Of a stretch of 16,621 nucleotides of DNA, positions 1 to 9,228 are shown in pieces; position 1 is the first letter of the stretch; each line of letters begins with the position of its first letter. The notes below the pieces were generated by a model. The model ran no database searches, was not told where the DNA came from, and saw only the letters and a list, made by a program, of their open reading frames with translations. Origin of the DNA: Physocladia obscura (Eukaryota > Chytridiomycota > Chytridiomycetes > Chytridiales > Chytriomycetaceae); NCBI GenBank assembly GCA_027596945.1, contig JADGJH010000575.1, positions 1 through 16,621 on the forward strand, in the 5' to 3' direction. The position numbers and the translations under genes are program-made.

Positions 1-48
1 TCAGTGATTAAACAAAAAGTTTACATTATTTCACATTATTACAAACAT

Positions 49-1106
49 TCATTTAAATCCCATAACACTGATTATATTTCTTTTATGTGCAATTTGTGGA
101 TCAAACTGGCTTGCTATAACATATCCACATTTTCCAAAAATTGAACAAAAGTCATAGTCATTGAACTGCTTGAGAGATTTACAAATAGTCATGTCCAAAT
201 TTTTTTCTGTAACAAATCCTTCCTTGTAATAATGACAAAGCTGAGTCTTTAACAGTCAAAAGAAACTTCTATTGGATTGAAGAATGGGCAGTATTGTTAA
301 ATATAATGATTTATATTGTGATATACAAACTGAATACACTATATGAGATTTAATAATTATATTACATAATCTTATGTTGGCAAAATTGGAAGAAAAATTG
401 CTTATTTGATAGGCATATGATCAAGAAATTGTGCTATGGAAATGGAGGAAATTTAACTTCCAACTTTCCCTCATAAATTCGAATTAGAAATTAAATTAAT
501 ATAGAATAGTTTACATGAGGCACAAGAATGGGGTTTTTATTGAGGTTCTATTTTTGGAAAAATAAACAAGAAGTTTTTTACTAAGCCCAATGTAAACAAT
601 TTGATAGGAATTTGCAGGTAAAGGATTAAACAAATATGCAGGAAGAAAAATTGGAATTATACCAGCTGACTGCACTGATGTATTTTTGCACCATCTAGAA
701 TCCAGATGGAGTTTTGGCCCAGATAGATTTGTTTTTTTTCAATTCCCTAGCAAACTCCATGCAGTATACTCCGAATTTGGCTTTTGTGAAAGTTCCATCA
801 GTTCCACATGTCTCAAGTAAACAATTGCAGTTGATAAAACAGTGCATAAAAACCAGAGGCAGGTACTTATACCCACCTTGAAATATAAGCTTGGTTCCTT
901 TCAGGACATAACCTTGTTTATGCAACATTTGTCTGTTATCAAAGGAGATTTCATCAAGAAACATGACATTGTGGATGCTCCAGCAAATTGAGTTTAACCT
1001 GCATATAACCTGCATAACGTCAGTATCTTGCACTTGGATTGTGTGCCATTCTAAGGTTTTCCATGTAAGTCCAGCATCATGAATAATTTGCCATACATAA
1101 GACAAA
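49..1106 (-). pseudogene. Decayed IS630/Tc1-mariner-type DDE transposase, 5'-truncated and frameshifted
   Basis: Read on the minus strand, about 1106 to 715 gives a DDE-transposase core. It has the first catalytic-acid motif FLDEISFD, then the stretch GYVLKGTKLIFQGGYKY and the motif GTDGTFTKAKF. A frameshift near 710 moves the reading to another frame with WILDGAKIH (second acid). Another shift near 660 leads to GIIPIFLPAY followed by FNP, but the acid expected just after FNP cannot be read. After about 300 bases of AT-rich sequence with no clear coding, 240-49 reads as a plausible C-terminal domain (YDFCSIFGKCGY, SQFDPQIA) and stops at 49-51. The N-terminal DNA-binding part is missing at the right edge. 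With two or more frameshifts and no intact catalytic triad the copy should be inactive. Family assignment is from motif memory (DDE_3-like); I found no terminal inverted repeats. Confidence 0.75.
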
Positions 1107-1124
1107 AAAAGAAAAGAAAAAAAA

Positions 1125-1476
1125 ATGCAAAACGCAAACGTAAGCATCACGTCGAAACCAAATCAAGAAGCCGATGATTTAGGCGCGTTTGTCGAGTCGT
1201 TGCTGTCCCAAATGGTTGGTTTTGTTTTCTTTAAACTTTCATCTTTGTTAACCTTACTATCACAAATCGTTTGCTTGTTAAAAAAGCAAAACAAATTCGA
1301 ACAAATGTCAACACAGATTCTCGGAAAAAGTAACAGAGTAATTTTTTCTGTCTCATTCTTAAAATAAATAAGCAGTGGATGAAATGGGCTCCCGTATACA
1401 GGATCTCGAAAGTTCAATCGAAGACCTTGTGAAACAAGCTGAAGAAGATGCAATAAAATCCTCAATAAATCAATGA
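1125..1476 (+). CDS. HSBP1: Heat shock factor-binding protein 1 (HSBP1) homologue, 3 exons
   Basis: Exons are 1125-1214, 1287-1329 and 1376-1476, giving 77 aa against 76 in human HSBP1. The spliced product reads AFVESLLSQM, then QNKFEQMSTQILGK, then MDEMGSRIQDLESSIEDLVK, which follows the heptad-repeat coiled coil of the family across the whole protein. HSBP1 is a small trimerising coiled-coil protein known to bind the trimerisation domain of heat shock factor and dampen it; related roles in endosomal WASH assembly are reported. The ATG at 1125 is the only sensible start, and the first ten residues are a non-conserved tail. Intron 1 (72 nt) is a multiple of three without a stop, so the unspliced frame stays open. 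The 3' end faces SLP1 with 47 bp between stop codons. Upstream there is only transposase debris. Confidence 0.9.
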
Positions 1477-1523
1477 TAAAAAATACATAGGATTTGATGA
1501 AAAATTTAAATAAAAAAAAGTCT

Positions 1524-4500
1524 TTAAGGAGTTTTTGCTTTTGGAACACTTTGCACACTTTCTGATTGAGATTGTAATCGCAACCCAGCCAAAGACCTCC
1601 TTCTCTTTTTCTTGCTTTTTTTTGATCCCAGGCCATTGAATCTATCAGCCATGGAAAGAGAAGGGGTGGTTGGTTCAGAACGAATCACTCCAGATTCAGA
1701 AATTTCCGCTTCAAACCGCCCAAGATTATCCAGTATTTTCACACGCGCTGTTGGTAAAGAAAACGATTTACTGCCAATACTGGTGTTTTGAAAAAACAAA
1801 GATTGAATTGCTCTGGATTTGCTGTTTTTGACTTCAGCTGTTGGGCTGTTTTCAACTTCAGTTTTTGTACTATTTTGTGAAGTTCGACTTGGTGAATTTT
1901 GTTTGCGGATATTTGACTTTTGCAATTGAATTGGTAAAGTTTCGTTGTCTTCGTTCAACCTGAATTGAAAATTATCAGGTCCGATTATATCTTCTCCATT
2001 ATAAAAAGCATCGTCTGGAGAAGACAAATCTTCTTCATATTCATCCAGATTCATTTTGAAGTCGTCCTCCTTTTGTAGTAAGCTTGGGCCACGTTCGGAA
2101 TAGCTACTTGATTCACCGCCCATGAATGGAAAATCAACATCGGGCACAGTATTCAATTGTTGTTCAGAATTTTTGCTTGACAAATTTGTTCGATTTTCTG
2201 ACGTCGCATTGATTAAAGACGACGACGACGACGAAAAAATTCGCGTAACCAATAAAATGAGAGAAATAAGTAGCACAAATTCGTAAAATATTTGACGAGA
2301 AACCTGGAACATTTTTTTGTTAAATTTATGACAAAAATACTATGCCTACCCTTTGAGCTAATTTTTCAATGTTTTTTTCGGCATCGTTCAACCTATTTTC
2401 AGTGATTCGGCGTTGCTTTTCCAAATCACTCAACAGTAAACCCCATGCAGTTTCATAGTTTTTGCCCTTTTTTATTTTTATTTTATTTATTTATTTATTA
2501 TTTTAAATACCAGCTGATAAAAACGTTAAAATTTACCATTTCATGAACAACTCGATTTATTCCCTTGTCGCACTCTGTAAGAGTTTTTTTAATTGATTCA
2601 GAACGAACCGCTTCCACACGAAGGAATGCAGCATGGTATGCCCGAGATTGCTCTTCAATAAATCTATATGACAAAGTAGAATTTCTTTCCAAAAGCGCGA
2701 TTCGTTTTGCCATCGTTTTAAAAACAGATTCTTGACTTGTCCCAGAAACGGGTTGTGAAGATGGAGATGCATTCATGATATATTCCGATGACTGCTCATC
2801 TTTCACATTATGATCAATAGCCGGACTCATTTGTTCTTGTTCCATAAATAAACGAAAAAAATCAGCAGATAGAACATAGCTTTGAGTATCATCAGATGGC
2901 GTTGACTCTGTGTTTGCTGGAAAAGATATGGTTGGCGGCGAGTTCGAAGTTTTGGACACGCGTACAGGCGGAGCATCAAATGAACCAGCGGGAGGATAAA
3001 AAAAATTTACAATATTCTTTTCTTCCCTGGATAAGCAAGATTCGCCAACACAGACAAACGGGTCGATTTCTTTTACGGCTTGTATAGATTCTTCTTCCTC
3101 TCGAAACTCTTCAATTTCTGTCTTCCCGAATACTTTAAGTTGTGTCATTGGGCAGTAGTATTCGGATCCGTGATACGAAGTGAATACGATCTTCATATAT
3201 CGAGTGAAAAATAAGGGATCCTTAACAGTGAAATACTTCATTTTATAATTAGAGGTTTATAAATATACATAAAACACACGCCCCTTCATAGCACAAAATG
3301 TACAAAAACTAAAGCTCAGCGTACCTGAGAATCCCGAATATTCGCAGCAATAAAGTTACCAAGATGTTTCCAACCTTTATTGGGCTCTACATTTCCTTTT
3401 GGTGGGTACTGCTCCGTGATATAAACATCAAATTCTTTGAAAGTACTGGAAAAATACTCAAAGTTTGCAAGCATAAATGTGTCAATTTTGATGTTGTCGC
3501 AAAGTTCAACAATTACAAAATTTGCATTGTTGTTAATTTCTATTTTGCTGTTAGAGCTTTTTTCAACATTTTTACACCTGTTTAGCATGTATTGATCCTT
3601 GTTTTTGACAAGAATAGAGGTTGCAGATGATGCACCCTGATTATAGCCGAGAATCAAAGCACCGCAATCGAATGAAGCGTGATTAAAACGTTCGCCAACC
3701 AATTTTTGCTTTTTTTGAACTGTGGATTTTGAATAATTCAGTGCATTTTTAAATTTCGATTCGTCACGTTCTTGAGCAGACGAATCAGACGATTTCTCAT
3801 TATTTTTTTGGTGAGTTTCTGATTTTAATGCTTTTTGGATGTTTAAATCTGTCGGTGTTTCGGAGGATGCAACTTTTGCCAGACTTTCAACAGATTTCAA
3901 AGTATTATCGGGAATGTTTTGTGTCACTTCATGTGAATCGACAATGATGGATATATTTGCTGCAAATTCAGTTTCAACTTTCTGAATTTCGGCAATAGTT
4001 ACATTTTCGATAGGTATAGTGATATTCACAGAAACTATTGAAGTTGGATCGGCCTCTTCTTGTTGATGTTCTTCAATTTCTGCTACTGACGTTTGGAAAG
4101 ATTGTAAGGTAATTGTTGCATTTTCCAACGAACCGGGATGCGTTATGATTGAATATGAACCTTCTGAATTAAATTCACTTTCAGAAGAATCGAAATCAGA
4201 CGAATTTGAAGAAGTTAAAACTGGAAGAATCTCAGGCTCAACATTCTCTTTTGAAATAGCATTGAAACCTTCATTGGGAGAAACAGTTGGCGTTTCTTCG
4301 ATAGAGTTAACGAAAATAGGAATAACATCATCTTGATGAGTTTTAGGTTTTTCTTGTTTAGTCTGATCATCCAGTGTACCGCTTTGAGAAGCAAGTGCTG
4401 GCACAATTGTTTCGGACTGAAAATCAACTGAATCCGGCTGTGTAGTTTCATATTGAGTATAAACGATACTCTCACATGCAGGCTTCGATGTCGTAATGTG

Positions 4501-4885
4501 GCTGCTGTCTCTGTCTGTTCTTGTGGTTGATGAAATATCTTCGAAATTTTCGGTTGGGGATGCTTGGATTGTGGTTGTTTGCAATGTATTTGGCAACAAT
4601 TTTGATGGCTGTGTTGATACAAATTCGGGAGACGTATCTAATGAGACTTTTATTGCCTTTTCCGACTCTTGCTTGGTGAATTCGGCAGTTGTTGCGAAAG
4701 TGAAAATTGTTGCTGTTTTAATTCGAAGGCAGTTTGTCATTAAGTATCAAACTCTGAACTTTCGGCTCACCAGTAGCAGCATTTTCGCGTGTAACCGAAG
4801 CGCTGTTTGTATTGTACGATTCGTTCTCTGTTGTTATTGCCACTACTATGGCTACAACAAATAAAGAGAACAATTGGAATTTCAT
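1524..4885 (-). CDS. SLP1: SUN-like ER membrane protein of the Slp1/SUCO (osteopotentia) family, 5 exons
   Basis: Exons on the minus strand are 4885-4771, 4712-3325, 3235-2537, 2466-2350 and 2303-1524, giving 1032 aa. Residues 1-18 (MKFQLFSLFVVAIVVAI) form a signal peptide. A long Ser/Thr/Glu-rich luminal region follows, then a SUN domain at about 380-545 with NHASFDCGALIL near its start and SEYYCPMTQLKVFGKT near its end, the signature of the Slp1 branch. A predicted coiled coil (about 690-773) leads into a single membrane helix near 777-796. A polar tail of about 235 residues follows, ending in a Lys/Arg cluster. In yeast, Slp1 works with Emp65 in the ER to protect folding soluble proteins; that role here is inferred. 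I chose the ATG at 4885 over the in-frame one at 4918 because it puts the hydrophobic stretch at the N-terminus. Confidence 0.88.
2218..2232. repeat. (GAC)5 trinucleotide run coding a serine tract
   Basis: A short trinucleotide run inside the last SLP1 exon. On the coding (minus) strand it encodes a run of serines directly after the transmembrane helix. This is low-complexity sequence and likely length-variable. Confidence 0.7.
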
Positions 4886-4895
4886 CCTCAAAAAA
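4886..4895. promoter_or_regulatory. Ten-base gap between the divergent start codons of SLP1 and CFAP206
   Basis: The SLP1 ATG (4885, minus) and the CFAP206 ATG (4896, plus) are separated by ten bases. Each transcript's leader and core promoter must therefore lie inside the first exon or intron of the other gene, or the two transcripts overlap antisense. No TATA-like element was identified; the gap is A-rich on the plus strand. A shared promoter zone is an inference from geometry. Confidence 0.45.
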
Positions 4896-7744
4896 ATGGC
4901 ATCAAACTCTGAAGACATTATCCGTCACATCATTCGAGATATAGTCGCTCATTCTACCACCATTCTAAAAACCCGACGCACAAATCTAATAAACGAAGCC
5001 GTGGTCGGAACAGCGAGTATTGAAGACTCAGAAATTAGCGGCGACAATTCATCTCTTGTTCCAAGACCACAACCACCACTGACACCAATTCCACAAATCA
5101 AACATCTTTTTGTCAGTGGCATAAAATCCCATATCCCTGTGCACGCCGTGTCAGATACTTTAGCTGCATTTTTCGTAAGGGCAGTTGTGTTGGATCCATT
5201 TAATGAGTTTCATATCGAACGCGAGTTGACAAAAGATGATGTAGAGCGACTGATTAACGTATGGGGATCTTTTTAATAATAATATGAAATCTTATTGCTT
5301 ATAATATAAATAAGAGCTGCGTTGACTGCATAACGAGCAGCAATAATCCAATTTATGAAACCATAAAAATGCAAGTTTATTTCGACTCAATATTTCCTGC
5401 ACAGGGTTTGTCAAAGAATTTTCTGTTTAATTGAGGTTGAAAATTTTGATTATTTTCAGCTGATTATCTCCATCGCGAAAAAATGACACGCATCGCAAAC
5501 TGCTCAACAATTTTGCGGGAAATTACTGAAGTCAAAACAAAAAATATTTCGATTTACGAAGGTGGCGTTCAGCTTTATTTATATTTTATTTTAATGTGAA
5601 TTTGATTTCAAAGGACTATATCGAAAAATCGTTACGTATGTCATTTTAAGAAGCCATGTGGGAGATCTAGCAGATATTCGCGTAATCCGGGAAGCCACTG
5701 GTAAGATTTCAAAAGCAAAGAGATTGGCTTGATACAAAACGTTGTAGCTGCTCTCGAGTCTGTGTTTCCTCAAAGCGAACTTTCTGCATTTATTTCCTTG
5801 TCACGAGTTGAAAAAGAAGCGCAATTGAATGGACTTTCGCAGCTTGTAACTGGCATAAGGCTGTTTAACAAACAGTTAGGGAAGGGTGGTGAAACTGTTG
5901 ATGATTGTGAGATATTCATGCTATAATTTTGTCCCTCCTTCAGTATGTATTTAAGTTTTTATAACCATTCCAGTGATTGTCCTTTGTGCCAATGAGTTGC
6001 AAGACATTTCAAAAGAACTCAGTGTACAGATGGAGCAAACTGAAGAAAAAATTCAAATGTATATGGGTGAGTATTTCATTGAAAAGTTCTTAAAGAATTA
6101 TGCTCCATATTTTTTTAATTTTAAATTCAGCTGTTATTGACTCATATGACGCCGAGTCCGAAATGAGTGACAGTGAAATTGCTCGCGTTAAGTCTGGAAT
6201 CATTTTTCAAAGACAGTACTTAATGTATTTAGATGCTCTTCATGTAAGTTTTGTTTGTTGCCTAAGAAAAAGTAGTTGCAAAAAAAATTAACAACGCACA
6301 GGATCAACTTAGCAGAACCAAAGATGCACTCACACAAATTGGCGAAAGATTTGACGAAACTATTAGAGATTTAAAGTCAACGTGCAAAGCTAAGACAGCT
6401 GTTCCCGTCGATCAGGTTTATGTAAGGAAATGGAGAGAAAAAAAGAATTTTCATTTAATATTTTATCAAATAAAGCCAATGTTTATCGCTCTTGCAAATC
6501 TCTGGTCAAACTGGATGGATGAACTGTTTCTTGTGGCATTTAGAAGAGGAATTCTGGATAAAATTGAATACCACTCAAATGTTTGTCAATCTTCAATCTG
6601 TTTTGTTTTTTCATTTTAATTTTTCAAATATCTCACTCTATAATGGGCACTAAAATATTAGTCTTTCAACATACCTATTTCAAAAGAGTCGTTGAATAAA
6701 TCAATTCCATTTCGAATGGATATTGAACCAGAAATTTTACCAGGTTTCAATATTTTTTTTTTTTTTGAAAAAGTTAACCGAAAACGCATGCCTCAGAGAG
6801 CGATGTAATTTTGAAGGCCAGTGAGCTAATGGCTTCAGTATCCGTCATTAACAAGTCAATTGAAGTGGTGCATCCTGGAAACACGACACAATACTTCAAG
6901 TTACCAGTGGAATATGGGGTTAATATTTCCTTGAAAATTTCGAAATAGAATAATTCATTTGACTTTTTATTGTAGGGATATTGCCCATATACCTTGATTC
7001 GTCGAGATGGTGTTGTATTACCCGGCGATAAAAATATCGGACTGTTGCGATATCGAGACAGGCTTTTTTCTTTTGCGACACAAGAAGGTGCTAGAGAATT
7101 TGCAAAATTTCCTGATAGGTTAATATTTTCTATAAATTTCTGTGGAAATTTACTCGATGCAATATAGGTATATGGAAGGAGTTTTAGAGCTCGCGAAACA
7201 GTCAGGAAATCTTGTTCAATTATTGCATCTCTATAATTATTTTCCAACTGTGGACGCACTTGAAAATGTATATTTATTTTTCCAGATTAAAGTTATCATA
7301 GTTTTTTTTCGACAGGCGAAATCTTTCACTCGTCAAAAACTTATGGGACAAATGGCCATGGTTTCTGAAGCGGGATGCCAAGTCGACACGCACATTGTAG
7401 ATGCAAGAATTGATCCAAAATACCAATGGAACGAATGGGAGCTCAGGCGACAGGCGTTAATGCTTGTAAACTTGAAAAAAAAGCAAACACATTCGGTGCA
7501 AACTGATATTAGTCACTATAGACGTGAAAGTGAAACTCAACACTACGCGCCAAAGTAATTTCAAATATTTTAGAATCATATTCATAATAACAATAATAAT
7601 TATTGCAGGTTGCAATTCACACAAACCGCGACAGAATCATCCACCAGTGTGCCCAAGAAAGTCAATTATATGGCAGGTCTGCGCAACGATGGTTCAGGAG
7701 AAGGAAAATTCCGTGTTCTCACATTGAGAGGACAGAATATTTGA
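4896..7744 (+). CDS. CFAP206: Cilia- and flagella-associated protein 206 (CFAP206/C6orf165), 15 exons
   Basis: Exons: 4896-5258, 5315-5405, 5460-5561, 5614-5700, 5748-5906, 5974-6066, 6131-6243, 6302-6421, 6476-6580, 6662-6743, 6797-6918, 6976-7118, 7168-7267, 7316-7554, 7609-7744; 684 aa against 622 in human. Family landmarks appear in order: ETIKMQVYFD, ALESVFPQSEL, VTGIRLFNKQLGKGGE, CKAKTAVP, GYCPYTLIRRDGVVLPGD, YQWNEWELRRQA, THSVQTDISHYRRE and VNYMAGLRNDG at the C-terminus. CFAP206 is an axonemal protein needed for radial spoke 2 docking and normal ciliary beating. Its presence implies a motile flagellum. Residues about 27-68 are an extra Ser/Thr/Pro-rich insert compared with the animal protein. 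The least certain boundaries are exons 9-11, where the family is less conserved, although all joins keep frame. The stop faces the last four-helix gene across 47 bp. Confidence 0.92.
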
Positions 7745-7791
7745 AGCTCGAAAACAGTCAATTAAAGAAGAAATATTACTATATTGAAAAA

Positions 7792-8409
7792 TTAACGTTT
7801 AAAAAAAGAAAGCAGTGGTTGCTTAATGTCTTTCTTCGCGCTGCTGACATTTAAATTGTCGACTTTTCTTATGGATCTTTTTGGCACGACCGGGCTTTCG
7901 TTGCTTGAAAGGTTAGCAACAAACGCAATTGCAAGAAGTGCAGCATCAATCGCAACAATGAATCCAATGTCATAAAGTACAACCAGCTCCTCAGCAGACG
8001 ATAATCTACTTCTACCCACAGACACACTGAACAGGCGCAGCAGTGGGGAAGCACGTTTCAAAACAGGCGGAACCGCGCAACCAATTGCACAAATGAACGT
8101 AATCGCATGGGTGGCACGGACCCGGGCAATTTTCTTGTCGGAAACCGCGTTGAAAAGCGATAAGCAGACGAGAAGCGCCCAGGCACCAAGAATGGTGCTC
8201 CAAAACCATAACGGAGCACTTGCAAGTACTCTAAAAGTTGTAAGAATGTCTGTGCGCTGGGTTCCAGAAATTTTGTTCTTTAGATGAATCGTGTTCCCAA
8301 ATGCCAAGACCAGATATGGGATAACGTTGTGCACTCCTTGTGCTATTTCAGTTGCAAAAATTCCAAGCAGAAGACCAGCAAGACCGGTTTGGAGTAGTTG
8401 GAGTCCCAT
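7792..8409 (-). CDS. Four-helix membrane protein, tandem paralogue C
   Basis: Intronless, 205 aa, function not recognised. It aligns end to end with the two upstream paralogues: an N-terminal helix (LLQTGLAGLLLGIFATEIA), a loop with GTQRTDIL, a second helix starting at APLWFW and ending SLFNA, a short basic turn (SDKK), a third helix, the motif SSAEELVVLYDIGF leading into the fourth helix, and a polar Lys/Ser-rich tail ending KR. Even helix number and the absence of a cleavable signal suggest both ends face the cytosol. It starts MGLQLLQ where the others start MAPPLQT, and it is the most diverged copy. Its 3' end converges on CFAP206. An ER or vacuolar membrane location is possible but unproven. 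Confidence 0.8.
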   Translation of the reverse strand: MGLQLLQTGLAGLLLGIFATEIAQGVHNVIPYLVLAFGNTIHLKNKISGTQRTDILTTFRVLASAPLWFWSTILGAWALLVCLSLFNAVSDKKIARVRATHAITFICAIGCAVPPVLKRASPLLRLFSVSVGRSRLSSAEELVVLYDIGFIVAIDAALLAIAFVANLSSNESPVVPKRSIRKVDNLNVSSAKKDIKQPLLSFFKR

Positions 8410-8557
8410 TTATTTGTTGTTTTTTTGGTGGCTGATTTTCATCTTTTTCAGTTTTTATTGATTTTTTTTTCAGCGCCGAAAACGCGGAGCCGAAGCAGTA
8501 AAAAAGTCACTGAAATGATCAGTTATTTTATTTAAATTAAATAATGAACTACTATTT

Positions 8558-8563
8558 TTTATT
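8558..8563 (-). terminator. Candidate polyadenylation signal AATAAA for paralogue B
   Basis: AATAAA on the minus strand lies 33 bases downstream of the paralogue B stop codon, a normal distance for a poly(A) signal. The sequence is AT-rich, so chance occurrence is possible. Confidence 0.35.
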
Positions 8564-8596
8564 GCTGAAAAGAGACAGAAAAAAAGCCAGAAAAAT

Positions 8597-9145
8597 TTAA
8601 TCCTTCTTTAAATCATCTTTCTTCGGTACTTTTGGTGGTGCAATTTGAGCAGTGCTATTTGTAAACAAGTTCGCAACAAACGCAATCAAGAGAAGTGCCG
8701 TGTCAATCACAACAATAAAACAAATGTCGTACAACGCAACAAGTTCATCCGCCGACGACAGCTTAAATCTTCCTGATGTATTACGCAAGCGAGGGACAGG
8801 AGATGATTTGTATTTCAAAAGAATAGGCAGCGCACATCCAATCGCGCAAACGAAAGTCACCAGATGAATTTTTCGGTCGGTGGCTGAGTTAAAGAGAGAA
8901 ACACCCAAAAGTAGAGCCCAGGCACCAACAAGTCCACCCCAAAACCAAAGTGGAGCACCAATGAGAGTTCTATGCAAGGCTAGGATTTCAGTTCTCTGCG
9001 ATCCAACAATGTGTGTTTTTAGCAAGGAAACATTATCGTGAGCAGACAATAGAAATGGCGCCAATTCGTGCACACCGAGAGCCAAATCTGTGGCAAAAAT
9101 GCCAAGGAGAAGTCCAACCAGAGCTGTTTGAAGTGGAGGGGCCAT
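8597..9145 (-). CDS. Four-helix membrane protein, tandem paralogue B
   Basis: Intronless, 182 aa from the ATG at 9145; function not recognised. I chose this start because MAPPLQTALVGLLLG matches the start of paralogue A almost exactly, while the longer open frame to 9232 adds a non-homologous Lys-rich extension. Shared elements are GSQRTEIL, APLWFW, SLFNSATD, FVCAIGCALP and SSADELVALYDICF. Four hydrophobic segments lie near residues 6-26, 62-86, 95-112 and 138-160. It has a shorter C-terminal tail than the other copies (ending KKDDLKKD). It is separated from paralogue A by 83 bp and from paralogue C by 187 bp, all on the same strand, so tandem gene duplication is the simplest origin. Confidence 0.82.
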   Translation of the reverse strand: MAPPLQTALVGLLLGIFATDLALGVHELAPFLLSAHDNVSLLKTHIVGSQRTEILALHRTLIGAPLWFWGGLVGAWALLLGVSLFNSATDRKIHLVTFVCAIGCALPILLKYKSSPVPRLRNTSGRFKLSSADELVALYDICFIVVIDTALLLIAFVANLFTNSTAQIAPPKVPKKDDLKKD

Positions 9146-9228
9146 TTTTGTTTTGATTGACTTCTTTTTTATGAAACAAAAAATACAAAGCGCCGAGATC
9201 TTTCTTCGCGAAAAATACAAGTAAAGAT

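Noticed and set aside
1163..1636. Minus-strand open frame of 157 residues
   Set aside because: It is antisense to HSBP1 exons and runs out of frame into the SLP1 3' end; both real genes explain the sequence.
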